Origin: Rhizobium sp. BG4
GTDB lineage: Bacteria > Pseudomonadota > Alphaproteobacteria > Rhizobiales > Rhizobiaceae
Direction of reading: 5' to 3'
Length of the DNA stretch: 64,000 bases
Assembly (NCBI RefSeq): GCF_016864575.1
Contig: NZ_CP044125.1
Coordinates: 2,958,001-3,022,000 of the forward strand
The notes beneath the pieces are model-generated. The model was not told where the DNA came from, ran no database searches, and saw nothing but the letters and a program-made list of their open reading frames with translations. The number at the start of each line of letters is the position of its first letter. The stretch's first letter is position 1. A program made the translations under genes and the position numbers. Shown here in pieces: positions 55,244 through 63,158 of this stretch.

Positions 55244-56161
55244 ATGTCGCATGCACATGAAGGCGGCGAAGGTCACGGCCACGACCATACGGCTGGGGCC
55301 AACGCCAAGATGCTCACCTGGGCTCTAGGGCTGACCGCAACCTTTCTCATTGCCGAGGTGGCTGCGGGGATCGTTTTCAACAGTCTGGCGCTCTTGTCTG
55401 ATGCCGCCCACATGATGACGGACGTCGCGGCCCTCGCCATAGCTCTGATGGCGATCAAAATAGGCAATCGTCCCGCTGACGAGCGACGCACCTATGGCTA
55501 CAAGAGGCTGGAAGTGCTTGCGGCGGCGTTCAACGCCATTCTGCTGTTTGCCGTGGCGATCTACGTTCTGATCGAAGCGATCGACCGCTTTCGAAATCCT
55601 GTCACAACGGAATCGACGGGCATGCTTGTCGTCGCGGTGTTGGGGTTGATCGTCAACCTCATATCCATGAGACTGCTCGCGGCAGGTCGCGACAAAAGCT
55701 TCAACGTGAAAGGCGCCTACCTTGAGGTATGGGCAGACATGCTTGGTTCCGTCGGGGTTATCGCCGGGGCGCTGGCGATCCGGTTTACAGGATGGTCATG
55801 GATTGATCCCCTCGTTGCAGTCGCAATAGGGCTCTGGGTACTCCCTCGCACATGGATCCTGTTGCGTGACACCACCAACGTCCTGCTCGAGGGAGTACCG
55901 TCGGGCATCAATCTCGCCGATGTCAGATCAGCGATAGCTGGAATTGCGGGCGTTGCAGGGGTCCACGATCTGCACGTCTGGTCGACGTCGAATGATCAGG
56001 TCAGCTTCACTGCTCACGTCTCGGTGCAGAACGGTGAAGACCATTCCGCCGTCCGACGGGCGGTCGAAGCGGTTCTGAGATCTCGTTTCGACATCGTTCA
56101 TTCCACCATCCAGGTAGAGCAGGAGGGCGAGACTCATGTCGGCTCCGAGTTTCACCAGTGA
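55244..56161 (+). CDS. czcD: CzcD-type cation diffusion facilitator
   Basis: 305 residues. His-rich N-terminus (MSHAHEGGEGHGHDHT), six membrane helices, the zinc-site pairs SDAAHMMTD and EVWADMLGSVG, and a cytoplasmic C-terminal domain (HDLHVWSTSNDQVSFTAHV). It exports Zn/Co/Cd by proton exchange. Its end overlaps the start of the flavin monooxygenase gene by 26 bases. Confidence 0.95.
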   Translation: MSHAHEGGEGHGHDHTAGANAKMLTWALGLTATFLIAEVAAGIVFNSLALLSDAAHMMTDVAALAIALMAIKIGNRPADERRTYGYKRLEVLAAAFNAILLFAVAIYVLIEAIDRFRNPVTTESTGMLVVAVLGLIVNLISMRLLAAGRDKSFNVKGAYLEVWADMLGSVGVIAGALAIRFTGWSWIDPLVAVAIGLWVLPRTWILLRDTTNVLLEGVPSGINLADVRSAIAGIAGVAGVHDLHVWSTSNDQVSFTAHVSVQNGEDHSAVRRAVEAVLRSRFDIVHSTIQVEQEGETHVGSEFHQ

Positions 56162-57365
56162 TGTCAGGGGTGAGCATTATCAGTGCGTCATTGCCGGAGG
56201 TGGTCCAGCGGGCCTGATGCTCGGATTGCTTCTGGCCCGCCAAGGATTGAAGGTAGCGGTAATCGAGCGTCACGACGATTTTCGACGGGACTTCCGGGGC
56301 GACACTATCCATCCGTCGACCATGCAGGTGATGGACGAAGTCGGCCTGCTCGGCCAAATGCTCGCACTGCCGCATACCAAGGCGCCTAAGCTCTTCGCCG
56401 AGGTCGGCGGCAGGGACGTATGCATCGCAGACTTTACCAGGCTTCGTGTTCCAGCTCCCTACATCGCCTTCATGCCTCAGTGGGAATTCCTAAATTTTCT
56501 CGCAGACCAGGCACAGCGTCACCCCAATTTTACGCTATTCATGGGCTCACACGTGCGGGATCTCATCTGGCGCGATGGCGAGGTTCAAGGCGTCGAGGTC
56601 GAGAATGCGCACGGTATCCGAAAGATCGAAGCTGGCCTGGTCGTGGCAGCCGATGGGCGGCGCTCGGAACTTCGGAAGCTTGCTGACCTTCCCGTTGAGA
56701 CCTTCGGCGCCCCTCGCGATGTGGTTTGGTTCCAGGTGCCTCGTCAAGCTGGCGACCCCGATATCGGTATGACCCATGCTGGTCCACGACAGGGTCTAAT
56801 CCTGATCGACAGGGGAGAATTCTGGCAGTGCGGATACGCGGTGGCGAAGGGCAACTTCGTTGAGACGATCAGCGGAGGCGGAGAGGCTTTCCGTAGGAAG
56901 ATTGAAGCCGCAGCTCCGTTCCTGGCGTCGCGTTTGAAGACGATCGAGCGAGGCGACCTGCATCTGCTACGCGTGAGGATCGATCGCCTCTCGAAATGGT
57001 GGGTTCCGGGTTTGCTGTTCATCGGAGACGCGGCACACGCAATGTCGCCGATCGGCGGGGTCGGAGTAAACCTCGCAGTCCAGGACGCCGTCGCAACCGC
57101 CAACATTCTGGGTGCTCGGTTGCTCGTGGGCAACGTTCGTGGTCGCGATTTGCAACGGGTCCAGCGCCGCCGCATGATGCCCACCAAGGTTCTGCAGAAG
57201 TTGCAGGTCATGATGCAGGGGCGTGGAGAGGAGCGGCGAAAGAGCAAACCGATATCGGTGCTGATGCGGTCGATGGCGAGACGCCTTCCACTCCAACATA
57301 TCGCCGGCAGGATCATCGGCGTTGGTATTCGACCGGAGCACGTTGTACGGACCCGCTCTCCATAG
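56136..57365 (+). CDS. FAD-dependent aromatic hydroxylase-like monooxygenase
   Basis: 409 residues. N-terminal FAD motif CVIAGGGPAGLMLGLLLARQ, AADGRRSELRKLA (second FAD/NADPH motif) and GLLFIGDAAHAMSPIGGVG near 295. PHBH-type flavin monooxygenases hydroxylate aromatic or quinone-like substrates. The substrate is unknown; its place in a metal cluster is curious. It overlaps the opposite-strand 58-residue gene at its 3' end. Confidence 0.9.
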   Translation: MSAPSFTSDVRGEHYQCVIAGGGPAGLMLGLLLARQGLKVAVIERHDDFRRDFRGDTIHPSTMQVMDEVGLLGQMLALPHTKAPKLFAEVGGRDVCIADFTRLRVPAPYIAFMPQWEFLNFLADQAQRHPNFTLFMGSHVRDLIWRDGEVQGVEVENAHGIRKIEAGLVVAADGRRSELRKLADLPVETFGAPRDVVWFQVPRQAGDPDIGMTHAGPRQGLILIDRGEFWQCGYAVAKGNFVETISGGGEAFRRKIEAAAPFLASRLKTIERGDLHLLRVRIDRLSKWWVPGLLFIGDAAHAMSPIGGVGVNLAVQDAVATANILGARLLVGNVRGRDLQRVQRRRMMPTKVLQKLQVMMQGRGEERRKSKPISVLMRSMARRLPLQHIAGRIIGVGIRPEHVVRTRSP

Positions 57366-57489
57366 GAATGTGGAGGAAGCTGAAGATAAAGATGCTCAGG
57401 ACAAATGTCAGAAGTCCGAACAGATAGATGGCGTTCCGCTTCTTGATGGCTTTCTTTCGCTGGTCAGCGATCTCGGAATTATGCGGCAT
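57313..57489 (-). CDS. Short membrane protein downstream of lspA
   Basis: 58 residues, ATG 57489, starting 11 bases inside the end of lspA. Basic N-terminus (EIADQRKKAIKKRN) and one helix (AIYLFGLLTFVLSIFIFSFL). It overlaps 53 bases of the opposite-strand monooxygenase gene. Likely a co-translated accessory of the operon; unknown function. Confidence 0.6.
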   Translation of the reverse strand: MPHNSEIADQRKKAIKKRNAIYLFGLLTFVLSIFIFSFLHIPMESGSVQRAPVEYQRR

Positions 57490-58018
57490 CTTTCGACCTG
57501 ACTGCTGTCGACCGACCGCGCGGCGAAAGCGCCGTCCAGATCACTAGCGCACTGGCCCCCGAAACCACGAAAACGTCAGCGAAGTTAAATGCAGGCCAAG
57601 CCCATTCTCCGGCGTGAAGCGACAGATAATCAGTCACGGCACCGTTCCGGAAACGGTCGGCGATGTTGCCGACAGCCCCTCCGGCCATGAAGGAAAGGAA
57701 CGTTCGCTCGGCGCGGGAGGCGGTTCGGACGGCCCAGATCACAAGGCCAATCACGATCGCCGTCTTCACCCAACCAGCGAGCGTCGGGTATGCGCCAATC
57801 TGCTCCGAAAACATTCCAAAACTGATGCCCCGATTGGATACGAGGACCAGATCGAAGAACGGAGCAACCATGATCACTCGCGGAGGCTGCATTACGAATT
57901 CCACGACCACGAACTTCACGAATTGGTCGAGCAATACCAGCGCTGCAATTATGCAGGCAATGAAAAGCAGACGTGTCCATGCCCTTGGCAAGGAATATCG
58001 GCCGCGCGATTTAGACAT
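57479..58018 (-). CDS. lspA: Lipoprotein signal peptidase LspA
   Basis: 179 residues. Four membrane helices, catalytic Asp pair in NIADRFRNGAVTDYL and FNFADVFVV, and VSNRGISFGMF. It cleaves the signal peptide of prolipoproteins. In metal-resistance clusters a second lspA (pbrC-type) is typical, and two lipoprotein L,D-transpeptidases lie nearby. Start overlaps the 35-residue gene upstream. Confidence 0.93.
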   Translation of the reverse strand: MSKSRGRYSLPRAWTRLLFIACIIAALVLLDQFVKFVVVEFVMQPPRVIMVAPFFDLVLVSNRGISFGMFSEQIGAYPTLAGWVKTAIVIGLVIWAVRTASRAERTFLSFMAGGAVGNIADRFRNGAVTDYLSLHAGEWAWPAFNFADVFVVSGASALVIWTALSPRGRSTAVRSKDAA

Positions 58019-58118
58019 CTGCGAATGGCCTCCATACTGCGAGTACTCCTATGACACTGCAAGCGACCGACGCGATGACCATCGCGATCAGGAAGGTGAA
58101 AACGATTCTGCGTCTCAT
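58011..58118 (-). CDS. 35-residue membrane peptide upstream of lspA
   Basis: MRRRIVFTFLIAMVIASVAC followed by a short hydrophobic end, stop overlapping the lspA start by 8 bases. One helix with a lipobox-like VASC-type sequence (VIASVAC), so it could be a tiny lipoprotein processed by the neighbouring LspA. Inference from sequence only. Confidence 0.45.
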   Translation of the reverse strand: MRRRIVFTFLIAMVIASVACSVIGVLAVWRPFADV

Positions 58119-58126
58119 ACGGGAAA

Positions 58127-58594
58127 TCAGTCCTGACTGTGTTTTGGATCGTTCGGTGGTGTCTTCTTCACGAGGAACTGGACGTCGATATTGCCAGCCT
58201 TCTCGAACTCCAGGGTGACTGACACCTTCTCGCCTGCCACGAACTGCCGCGTGGGCTCGACAATCATGAGGTGGATTCCACCGGGTTTGAGTTCGATGAT
58301 CTCGCCTGCGCCGAGAAGAACACCTTCTGTCAGGCGGCGCATCTTGGCGACACCATCGAAGGTCGTGGTCTCGTGGATTTCCAGCCGCTTTGCATCATTT
58401 GTTGAACCTCCGACAAAACGATCTCCGATCGTTCCACTGTTCTGGAGTACCAGGTACGCGGCTACGACAGGCGCGGCTGTGGGGGCTTCCTTGATCCAGG
58501 GATGCTGAATTGCGATCGCGCCTATTTCGAAATCGTGGGCGAGGGCGCTCGTGCTCGCTCCAAACATCGCAATCGCTAGAAGCAGAGGTTTCAT
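58127..58594 (-). CDS. PCu(A)C-family copper chaperone
   Basis: 155 residues with signal peptide (LLAIAMFGASTSALAHD). Mature part has the PCu(A)C pattern: HPWIKEAPTAAPVVAAYLVL, then KRLEIHETTTFDGVAKMRRL (HETxxxxxxxMRxL, Met and His copper ligands) and KPGGIHLMIVEPT. It carries Cu(I) to the oxidase in the periplasm. Upstream 69 bases away is a second, more divergent copy. Confidence 0.93.
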   Translation of the reverse strand: MKPLLLAIAMFGASTSALAHDFEIGAIAIQHPWIKEAPTAAPVVAAYLVLQNSGTIGDRFVGGSTNDAKRLEIHETTTFDGVAKMRRLTEGVLLGAGEIIELKPGGIHLMIVEPTRQFVAGEKVSVTLEFEKAGNIDVQFLVKKTPPNDPKHSQD

Positions 58595-58663
58595 TCATTT
58601 CTCCTATTCGCGCCGACGGTAAGACCTCAAGCAGGGTGAGCTGCAAGCGGGATCTTCCGAGCG

Positions 58664-59137
58664 CTACTCCTCGCCGTGCTGGTGGGCCGCCGCAATCGAG
58701 TTTGTTTCCGGACCCATCACAAACCGGGTTACCCGGGTTCCATCCGACAGAGAGAGTGTGACCACCGCTATGCCTATATCGGCAGCGGAACGGGTGGCGC
58801 GGAAGTAAACGGAATCCTGCTCCATCGAGACGCTCGACATTGCAGGAATGGTAAGAGCGCCTTCTGAAACGGCCATCTCGACCGGAGGCTGGTTCGGAGG
58901 TGACGCAACGATTGCGATGGTTCCGTACCCGGTGACCGCGAAGTCATTCACCACGACATCGGTGGATACCCCGTTCCACAGGGTGAGGTAGATGTTGTCG
59001 ATGCCTGGAGTTTCGGATGGAACGAAATCCACGTGTTCGATCGCCAGCGCGCCCGTTTCGTGCTGCTCGCTGGAATCGCGCGCCAATGCACTGTGAGCAA
59101 GGAATGCGACGACTGTAACGGCAAGAAATCTCTTCAT
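58664..59137 (-). CDS. Divergent PCu(A)C-like periplasmic protein
   Basis: 157 residues. Signal peptide (FLAVTVVAFLAHSALARD), then a beta-sandwich similar to the PCu(A)C fold (IEHVDFVPSETPGIDNIYLT, ALTIPAMSSVSMEQDSVYFR) but without the HxMxL copper motif; it ends AAAHQHGEE. Its start overlaps the sensor kinase stop (ATGA). It may modulate copper delivery or act as a sensor partner. Confidence 0.75.
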   Translation of the reverse strand: MKRFLAVTVVAFLAHSALARDSSEQHETGALAIEHVDFVPSETPGIDNIYLTLWNGVSTDVVVNDFAVTGYGTIAIVASPPNQPPVEMAVSEGALTIPAMSSVSMEQDSVYFRATRSAADIGIAVVTLSLSDGTRVTRFVMGPETNSIAAAHQHGEE

Positions 59138-60453
59138 TGGCGCGGTCCGATGCCTCCAACATTCTTCGCCAGCGGGAGAATGACGGAGATTCGAAAATTC
59201 TCCCCCTGGGCGATGATTACGTCGCCACCGGAGTTGAGGGCGATCTGTCTGACGATCGCCAGACCCAGACCGGAGCCGGGACCCGTTTGGCGGTGCTTGT
59301 GAAATCGGTCGAACAAAAGCTCGCGCTCCTCCGTAGCCGGGGCCGGGCCCTCATCCTCGATGTCGAGCACTGCTTCGTCGGGGCCAGCTTGCAGGACGAC
59401 CTTCGTGGTTCCCTTGCCATGGTGGAGTGCGTTTTCAAGCAGGTTCTGAACCGCTTGCCTCATCTGACCAGCGTTTCCATTGACGAGCAGTCCATCAGCT
59501 ATCTCGACGTCCACAACGCGGTCAAAAGTCTCGAACAGAAGCATCATGTCCGCGACGGCCTCGCGGACGACGCGCGACATCGAAATTGTCTCGGACGCTG
59601 TTGGCAGCGCGGCATGGCTTTCGGCACGCGCCAAGGCGGTAAGCTGGCCAACTAGCCGAGCCATCTGCTTCATCTCCCGATCGATGGAATCCCAGTCCAC
59701 TTTGTCTTCGGAGCGGGCTTTCTGAAGCCGGAGGCCGAGCACGGCGAGGGGAGTGCGCAATTCATGCGCCGCCTCGGCAGTGAACCTGCGCTCAGAGGCA
59801 TAGGCGCGAGCCAGCCGCTCGAGGGCGCCGTTGGCCGCCACAGCCAATGGCCGAATTTCAGTCGGGAGGTTGTCGACTGGTATTCGCTTGGAGGCATCCT
59901 CGGCGTCGATGCGGCGTGCAAGGGCCGCTGCTTGTCCCACGGATCTCAGAACCCAGGCGGCAAGGGTGATGACCATAAGGAACGACAACATGCCCAGCGC
60001 AGCGATCACGAAAGTACTGCCAGCCAGCTCGACGCGTAATAACGCTCGAAGCTCCTGCCGTTCCTGCCAGTCACTCTTCCGGACGACCAAAACGCTCGTC
60101 CCCAGAGTTCTCGATATCGTTGCGGACTGGCCCTCGATGCGCTCTTTGCCTGGAGCAAGGAGCGCAGGCGGGCGGCCATCGTCCGGGGACGAGAGCATCA
60201 AGGCGCCGGAGCTGTCATAGACGGCAAAACGCCAATCAGCCTCGGAGAAGCGTGTCGGCAGATCGCGCACCCAGTCGAAGCGTTCTTTAGAACCAGCACC
60301 AGCGAACAGAGCATCGACCTGTTTGTTCATGATGTGGCTGCGCAAATCCTGGTCGATGTCGAGCAGGTAGATCACCACGTTGGCAGCACCGAGCAGGAAC
60401 ACGACAGCCATGGCTGCGGTCAGCCGCCCGCGCAGGCTCCTAGTCCACTTCAA
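59134..60453 (-). CDS. Sensor histidine kinase of a two-component system
   Basis: 439 residues from TTG 60453, which has GGGAGAAG just upstream and overlaps the response-regulator stop; the open frame's further upstream extension is the regulator read in another frame. Two membrane helices (LTAAMAVVFLLGAANVVIYL and STFVIAALGMLSFLMVITLA), HAMP, H-box AAHELRTPLAVLG (His about 229), and HATPase with GPGSGLGLAIV. It likely reads a metal or envelope signal. Confidence 0.92.
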   Translation of the reverse strand: MKWTRSLRGRLTAAMAVVFLLGAANVVIYLLDIDQDLRSHIMNKQVDALFAGAGSKERFDWVRDLPTRFSEADWRFAVYDSSGALMLSSPDDGRPPALLAPGKERIEGQSATISRTLGTSVLVVRKSDWQERQELRALLRVELAGSTFVIAALGMLSFLMVITLAAWVLRSVGQAAALARRIDAEDASKRIPVDNLPTEIRPLAVAANGALERLARAYASERRFTAEAAHELRTPLAVLGLRLQKARSEDKVDWDSIDREMKQMARLVGQLTALARAESHAALPTASETISMSRVVREAVADMMLLFETFDRVVDVEIADGLLVNGNAGQMRQAVQNLLENALHHGKGTTKVVLQAGPDEAVLDIEDEGPAPATEERELLFDRFHKHRQTGPGSGLGLAIVRQIALNSGGDVIIAQGENFRISVILPLAKNVGGIGPRQ

Positions 60454-61132
60454 CGTCTTCTCCCGGCAACAGGCGATAGCCGATACCCCGCACGGTCGCG
60501 ATCCTTGCAGTGGCGTGGGCGGCAATGAGCTTCCGGCGCAGACGCGAGACGACCGCCTCAGTGGCATTGGGAGTGACGCTCTCGTCGAAGGAATAGAGGC
60601 GGTCCTCAAGTCGATCCTTGGCGATAACACCGGGGTAGATCCTGATGAGTTCCTCGAGAAGCACGAACTCGCGTCTGGCAAGATCGAGGGCCTCGGCACC
60701 GACACGAACATCCCACCGGGAGACATCGACGGAGAGGTTCCCAAGCGACATGACTTCTTCTCGTCGTGCACCAGGGCGTCTGAGGACGGCGCGAAGACGA
60801 GCCTCCAGTTCCAGCACGTCAAATGGCTTGACGAGGTAGTCGTCGGCACCGGAATTGAGCCCCGTCAGTCTGTCGCCGATCTGGTCGCGGGCCGTCAGGA
60901 TGATGATGGGGAGCGAGCGATCCTTGCGTGCGCGCTGCTTCTTCAAGACCTCGAGTCCGTCTAGTGACGGGAGGCCAAGGTCGAGTATCATGCCATCGTA
61001 TTCAGACAGTCGGAGTGCTTCCAAAGCCTCCGGGCCATCGCCCACTTTGTCAACGATGAAACCCGAACCCGTCAGGTGCTCCTGAACAAGGCGTCCGAGG
61101 GCCTCGTGATCCTCCACGAGCAAAATCTTCAT
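60440..61132 (-). CDS. OmpR-family response regulator
   Basis: 230 residues from ATG 61132 (MKILLVEDHE). Receiver with D51 (GMILDLGLPSLDGLEVLKK) and Lys in KPFDVLELEARL; winged-helix DNA-binding domain from 130 to 228 with GIGYRLLPGED. First gene of a long leftward operon: regulator, kinase, two PCu(A)C proteins, small peptide, lspA, 58-residue protein. CopR/CusR-like by context. Confidence 0.94.
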   Translation of the reverse strand: MKILLVEDHEALGRLVQEHLTGSGFIVDKVGDGPEALEALRLSEYDGMILDLGLPSLDGLEVLKKQRARKDRSLPIIILTARDQIGDRLTGLNSGADDYLVKPFDVLELEARLRAVLRRPGARREEVMSLGNLSVDVSRWDVRVGAEALDLARREFVLLEELIRIYPGVIAKDRLEDRLYSFDESVTPNATEAVVSRLRRKLIAAHATARIATVRGIGYRLLPGEDVEVD

Positions 61133-61291
61133 AAACGCTCCGATCTTCCGCAGCATATGACACTGTCCTCCTGACCCAATGCTGACCAACCGAGGACAAG
61201 ACTGCTTTACTGAGGTTGCGTCCGATATCTATCAGGTTCCGGTCAGTAAGGTTGGGCTAAGAGCAGCGCATTGAGCATTTGCGCGGGTAAT

Positions 61292-61501
61292 ATGAAACGT
61301 CACGACCTTTCCTCCGTCCTTGCCGCCGCGATCATCATGGCAGTGTGTTATGTGCTGATCTCGGCTCTCCCGACAGTGGTGCTTTGGTTCGGGGCATTTT
61401 CACCCTGGCTTGGGTTTGCCAGTGGCGCCCTGATTATTGGCTCATTCTTCCTAGTCTTCTGGGGGCGCTCAATATGGCAGCGTCGCCGTAGCCGTCGATA
61501 G
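61292..61501 (+). CDS. Small membrane protein
   Basis: 69 residues from ATG 61292. Two hydrophobic helices (VLAAAIIMAVCYVLISALPT and WLGFASGALIIGSFFLVFWG) and a basic C-terminus (WQRRRSRR). Divergent from the response-regulator operon. Not recognised. Confidence 0.6.
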   Translation: MKRHDLSSVLAAAIIMAVCYVLISALPTVVLWFGAFSPWLGFASGALIIGSFFLVFWGRSIWQRRRSRR

Positions 61502-61529
61502 GCTGCTTGTGAGTTGCCTTCTTCAAGAC

Positions 61530-61562
61530 GAAGCCCTCCTTGGCGCGGCCAGGGAGGGCTTC
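61530..61562. terminator. Inverted repeat, likely terminator
   Basis: Arms GAAGCCCTCC / GGAGGGCTTC with a 13-base loop after the small membrane protein gene. No T run follows, so efficiency is uncertain. Confidence 0.55.
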
Positions 61563-61838
61563 CGCTGTCGTTGAGGGCTGACAGCTTGAACGCTTGGTGG
61601 TTAATCGAAAGGCGCTCAGGAATACAATCAAGTTCACTGGAGATGGTTCCATTGATGGAGATGGAGCGCGATCGCGCACGGCATGGAGAAGGATTCCGCT
61701 CATCTCATAGGATCTGTTGGCGTTTGGCAGGGTAGGTTTCAACTGCCCATCCGACGCCCTCAACCGATGCGGTCTATTTGAAGAGAACGAGGGCTATTCT
61801 GATCGGCTTTATCACCCGTTTAGCGGCAACAACGACAG
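61563..61838. other. Intergenic region, nothing recognised
   Basis: About 275 bases between the convergent small membrane gene and lacI-type gene. Open frames here show no ribosome sites or family likeness. Confidence 0.45.
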
Positions 61839-62879
61839 CTACACGTTCTCACTCGTGAATAAATCGAAGGCAACGATCTTCGTGTGGCTGGCATTCGTTT
61901 CCTCCGATGTGACTGCTTTGATCATTCCTGTGATCACCTCGTTTGCCAGCTCTGCAAGTGGGTGTGATATAGACAGCGTGAGCGTTCCATCGAGAAGGGC
62001 GGACCGCACATTGTCCATAAGTTCATACCCGACGACCACGAGGCTCCCGGCCCGTCCGGTCGTGCGGAGCGCGGCGAGCACCCCGCTGATGCCGCCGCCC
62101 GCCACGTAGAGTCCCGCGAGGTCGGGATGTTCGGCCAACAGCCGCTCCGTCATTTCCTCCGCGACCGCGGATGATTCAAACGTCGACAGTGGCTCCAGCA
62201 GGGCAAAGTCGCTCGCATGCTCTCGAAAATAGGATCGGAACCCGGTTTCGTTCATTTCTTGGTTCCGGAACCGCGGGTTTCCCACGAGCAGCGCGATTTT
62301 TCCCGGGGACTTGCAGATTTTGTGAAACGCCCAAGCCGCTGTGCGACCGACCTTCCAGTGATCAAGGCCGATGTAGTGAATCTGCCCCGTGGCAGCTAGC
62401 TGCGAGATGAGCGCGAAGACCGGAATTCCAGTCGCCTGGATCTCCTCGATAGCCTTGCTAACGACTGGGTGAACAGCAGTGGTCACGCACAAAGCGTCGC
62501 ATTCTTTTGCGAGTGCCAACGCCCGCTCTGCTGTGTTCTGGGGAGACAAGTCCTCGAGGTGCTCGATTTTCAGTTCGATATCATATGATACCTGCGACCC
62601 CGCAGCTGCCAGAAGAGCGCGTGCAACTAGCTGATAGAACGGACGGTGCGGTTGAAGAAGGATCACTCCAAACCGGTATCGCGGCCGCGCTGCGTTGTTG
62701 CGTGCCGCGATCGCGCCCAGGCCGTAGAACCCAATTGCCTGGGCTGCTTCACGCACCTTTTCCCTCGTTTTCGGACTGACGCTGTCCGAACCGGACAGAA
62801 CCCTGTTCGTCGTCGCGACGGACACACCCGCCCTTGCGGCGACGTCGCGGATTGTCGGTCTCTTCATTGTGAGGTCCAT
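61839..62879 (-). CDS. LacI-family transcriptional regulator
   Basis: 346 residues from ATG 62879 (an alternative ATG 12 bases later gives MKRPTIRDV, the commoner start). N-terminal lacI helix-turn-helix (TIRDVAARAGVSVATTNRVL, SGSDSVSPKTREKVREAA) and a periplasmic-binding-like sugar domain. It probably binds a sugar or related ligand and represses neighbouring genes. Palindromes in its upstream region (62890-62933) are operator candidates. Confidence 0.92.
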   Translation of the reverse strand: MDLTMKRPTIRDVAARAGVSVATTNRVLSGSDSVSPKTREKVREAAQAIGFYGLGAIAARNNAARPRYRFGVILLQPHRPFYQLVARALLAAAGSQVSYDIELKIEHLEDLSPQNTAERALALAKECDALCVTTAVHPVVSKAIEEIQATGIPVFALISQLAATGQIHYIGLDHWKVGRTAAWAFHKICKSPGKIALLVGNPRFRNQEMNETGFRSYFREHASDFALLEPLSTFESSAVAEEMTERLLAEHPDLAGLYVAGGGISGVLAALRTTGRAGSLVVVGYELMDNVRSALLDGTLTLSISHPLAELANEVITGMIKAVTSEETNASHTKIVAFDLFTSENV

Positions 62880-62889
62880 GATATAAATT

Positions 62890-62933
62890 GTCTCATTTTT
62901 CGCTATCCTTGAGACGAATGATACGAATGTATC
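62890..62933. promoter_or_regulatory. Operator candidates upstream of lacI
   Basis: Inverted arms GTCTCA / TGAGAC (62890-62895, 62910-62915) and the small palindrome GATAC-GAAT-GTATC (62920-62933) in the leader of the lacI-type gene. They may bind its product; not proved. Confidence 0.35.
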
Positions 62934-63158
62934 TATAGGAACAAATGCGCCTTGCTTTAGCGCACGTCAAGTTGGCAATGTGCTGGTCACAGAAGGACTG
63001 GTGAGTGCTGTCGCAATCGCCTGTTCTGGGAGGGAATGGCCTCGACATCGTTGGAGTTCGCGCTTCGGCCCAGCATCCGAAGACGGTGGAACTTTGTCCG
63101 AACGTCGGCCGCCTCCGCCATACGAACATGGGACGAGCGGCGTCCAGGAGGCATGACG

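Noticed and set aside
59134..60849. Open frame extending the sensor kinase by about 130 residues upstream
   Set aside because: That part is the response-regulator gene read in another frame; the ribosome site and family start support TTG 60453.
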